A stretch of 53,325 bases of DNA, taken from contig NZ_BJZO01000019.1 of assembly GCF_007992075.1 (NCBI RefSeq), positions 1 through 53,325 on the forward strand. The letters run 5' to 3'. Position numbers and translations under genes: made by a program. This DNA is from Pararhodospirillum oryzae. Its GTDB lineage: Bacteria; Pseudomonadota; Alphaproteobacteria; Rhodospirillales; Rhodospirillaceae. Shown here piece by piece: positions 51,851 through 53,325 of the stretch. The notes under the pieces are model-generated. The model made no database searches and was not told the DNA's origin. It was given only the letters and a program-made list of their open reading frames with translations. Numbering within the stretch: the stretch's first letter is position 1; the number at the start of each line of letters is the position of its first letter.

Positions 51851-52925
51851 TCCTGTACTCTCCCGCATCCGTGGCCCCACTGGAGCCGCTTGCATTGCTG
51901 TTTTCCGGCGTCCGCCCCGAGGGAGGCCTCTGTCACACTCGAAGCGCCCGGTTCATGATCGTGAGCCTGTTTTCAGATCTCCATCAAGCCTAAAATCATT
52001 CCAGAAAAAAGAAAAACCAAAATACAACCCACAAAAAACATCAACCAATAAGGTTATCTGTATTTTCAATGCGCCGCAGAAACAAAACAAAATATAAACA
52101 TCACGCCATGAATAGCAAGCGATCCATGAACCTAAAGTATTGATTTATTGTACTAAAAATGATAAAATTATTTTCATGCAATTAAATTCTGATTTTTTCC
52201 ATATTCACCATTACCTAATGCCATATCACGGCTGTATATTTTCGAAAAAAAAAACAACACTGAAACCACCACCTAAATAAACGGCATCAATACGCAATAA
52301 ATAGAATCTCACCAGAAAAAATCATGAGAAGAGAAACATCAATACAAATAATTTTTTCACGGAGGGCTCTTCGATTGACGAAAATCATTCCCGCAATCAC
52401 CCCCGAGCCAGCCCATCAAATTACAGACTTTTGTCTAAAATCCGATTTTCCCGATATCAATCCGGTCTTCTTCCCGCTCGATGGATGGCGCTTCGATTAT
52501 CGGAATACCATCATATAGTGCCAAAACACCACCAGACCTTCCCCCAAAAGGACCTTTTCGAAAGTCGGCCGATTGCCTTTGAGGCCTTGGGGTCGGGCGA
52601 AGGGGCACCGGAACCCTTTGCCAAGTTTCAAAGGAAGCCGCTATTCGCGCGGGAATCGGCAAGATGGAAATCGGGGGTGGAAAGCGCAAACACCAACCTC
52701 AAGAATCGACCCCGGGCCTGCCCCCTGCCCCCCCGTCGCCTTGTTCACCTTGGAAAGCGGGACGACCTGCCGCGTCTTCCTTCAACGCCTCTTCTCGAAA
52801 AGCGGCGCCCCCTTTTCCCTGACAAATCCTAATGCGCATTGACATACCCCTTTCACCGCCGACATCCTGGCCTTTTCACACGGAGGCCGGGTCGGCTTTC
52901 CAAACACAACAAAAGGGGGGAAACA
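51851..52925. other. 1.07-kb gene-poor stretch with an AT-rich core
   Basis: The stretch from about 51960 to 52530 is strongly AT-rich with A-tracts (for example 52241-52252), unlike anything else in the window. A 64-codon open frame at 52324-52518 has no family similarity and a weak ribosome-binding site. From about 52550 the sequence is GC-rich again, but with no convincing coding frame, and ends with a partial repeat B at 52791-52832. No tRNA or recombinase was seen. Confidence 0.5.
52791..52832. repeat. Partial repeat B, copy 4
   Basis: CGAAAAGCGGCG...CTTTTCCCTGACAAA(T)CCTAA matches the second stem of repeat B at 6627-6722. Only that half is preserved. It lies 94 bp before the next gene's ATG. 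Confidence 0.55.
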
Positions 52926-53273
52926 ATGCATCGAGGTCTTGCACTTGCTGGATGGCTTCTGATTCCAACCGCAGCCTTCGCTGCCGGGGAAGAGGCGATG
53001 GCAACCCGCTTTGGCAACACCGTCGTCGTTCACGAAACCATGGCCACGTCCCGTCTTTGGTTTCAGCCCGATCACACCTTCAAGGGCTCCAACTGGCTGC
53101 TGGACGTCAGTGGCACCTGGTCCGTGCAGGATGGTTCCATCTGCCTTCATTTTGACGAAACGCCCCCATTGCGCTCCAACCCCGAATGCGGCCGGCTGAG
53201 CGCCCATCAGGTCGGCGATACATGGGAGGAAAATGGACGGACCTATGAACTTCTCGAAGGCATCCACCATTAA
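52926..53273 (+). CDS. Small secreted protein with paralogous fragment at 51.3 kb
   Basis: I do not recognise the family. The 115-residue product starts with a signal peptide (MHRGLALAGWLLIPTAAFAA, cleavage near 20). A domain of about 95 residues follows: LWFQPDHTFKGSNWLLDVSGTWSVQDGSICLHFDETPPLRSNPECGRLSAHQVGDTWE. The pattern D-x-T-(F/V)-x-G...G-T-W...G-x-I-C suggests a small beta-rich periplasmic protein with a two-Cys disulfide. A run of G before the ATG gives the ribosome-binding site. Confidence 0.75.
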   Translation: MHRGLALAGWLLIPTAAFAAGEEAMATRFGNTVVVHETMATSRLWFQPDHTFKGSNWLLDVSGTWSVQDGSICLHFDETPPLRSNPECGRLSAHQVGDTWEENGRTYELLEGIHH

Positions 53274-53290
53274 CCCCACGCACACGAAAA

Positions 53291-53318
53291 CGCCGCCGGC
53301 CTTATGGGGCTGGCGGCG
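53291..53318. terminator. Hairpin after the last gene
   Basis: An 11-bp stem (CGCCGCCGGCC with GGCTGGCGGCG, one G-T pair) lies 17 bases after the stop. The window ends before any T-run could be seen. Confidence 0.5.
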
Positions 53319-53325
53319 GGGGAAT

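Noticed and set aside
52324..52518. 64-codon open frame in the AT-rich island
   Set aside because: No recognised motif, poor ribosome-binding site and a short length that is expected by chance in this composition; not listed as a gene.

Overview
The window is 53 kb of GC-rich DNA. Gene content and order point to an alphaproteobacterium of the Rhodospirillales type: secB-fxsA-Tim44-mltA-smr, mutM beside an enoyl-CoA hydratase and divergent from ubiE-ubiB, a BioMNY biotin transporter, and a flagellar flgK-flgL pair. This is inferred from gene content only; no species-level match was possible. Gene functions come from recognising family motifs in the translations.

Layout. 1-7 kb: flgK, flgL, an AT-richer membrane-protein gene, dctA (C4-dicarboxylate uptake), a family-2 glycosyltransferase and fliN, separated by two families of structured intergenic repeats (here called A and B). 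7-11 kb: peptide ABC transporter yejB-yejE-yejF without a yejA. 11-18 kb: an lpoA-like lipoprotein divergent from rsmI-yraN, then dolP-like and gshB. This resembles the E. coli yraL/yraM/yraN/yraP neighbourhood, but an AlbA_2/GHKL-ATPase gene and an overlapping ParA-type ATPase gene lie between yraN and dolP. 17.7-22.4 kb: bioM-bioN-bioY, a thiolase homologue lacking the second catalytic Cys, and a UMF1-type transporter. 22.4-25.2 kb: N-formylglutamate amidohydrolase, tRNA-Val, a RelE/ParE toxin-antitoxin pair, two tRNA-Glu copies and a cold-shock gene. 25.5-31.1 kb: pyruvate carboxylase (a biotin enzyme) and an ATM1-type ABC exporter. 31.3-40 kb: an XRE regulator, secB, fxsA, Tim44-domain, mltA, then a lactate-oxidation operon lutA-lutB-(membrane protein)-lutC that runs into smr. 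40-47 kb: enoyl-CoA hydratase, a small secreted protein, mutM, ubiE, ubiB, coaBC, an Rrf2 regulator. 47-53 kb: pepD, a chemoreceptor with a Cys-rich PAS domain, an SDR, and two small secreted proteins flanking about 1 kb of gene-poor DNA with a strongly AT-rich core.

How it fits together: the genes suggest a motile organism living on organic acids (C4-dicarboxylates, lactate) with anaplerosis through pyruvate carboxylase, its biotin supplied by BioMNY. The best candidate for an undescribed system is the AlbA_2/GHKL + ParA pair at 13.8-16.0 kb. Other items of note are the A/B repeats, two of which supply the stop codon of the neighbouring gene; the toxin-antitoxin pair apparently inserted into a duplicated tRNA-Glu unit; a MutM whose fourth zinc ligand is Arg; and a partial copy of the 52.9-kb secreted-protein gene beside a perfect 16-bp inverted repeat at 51.3 kb.
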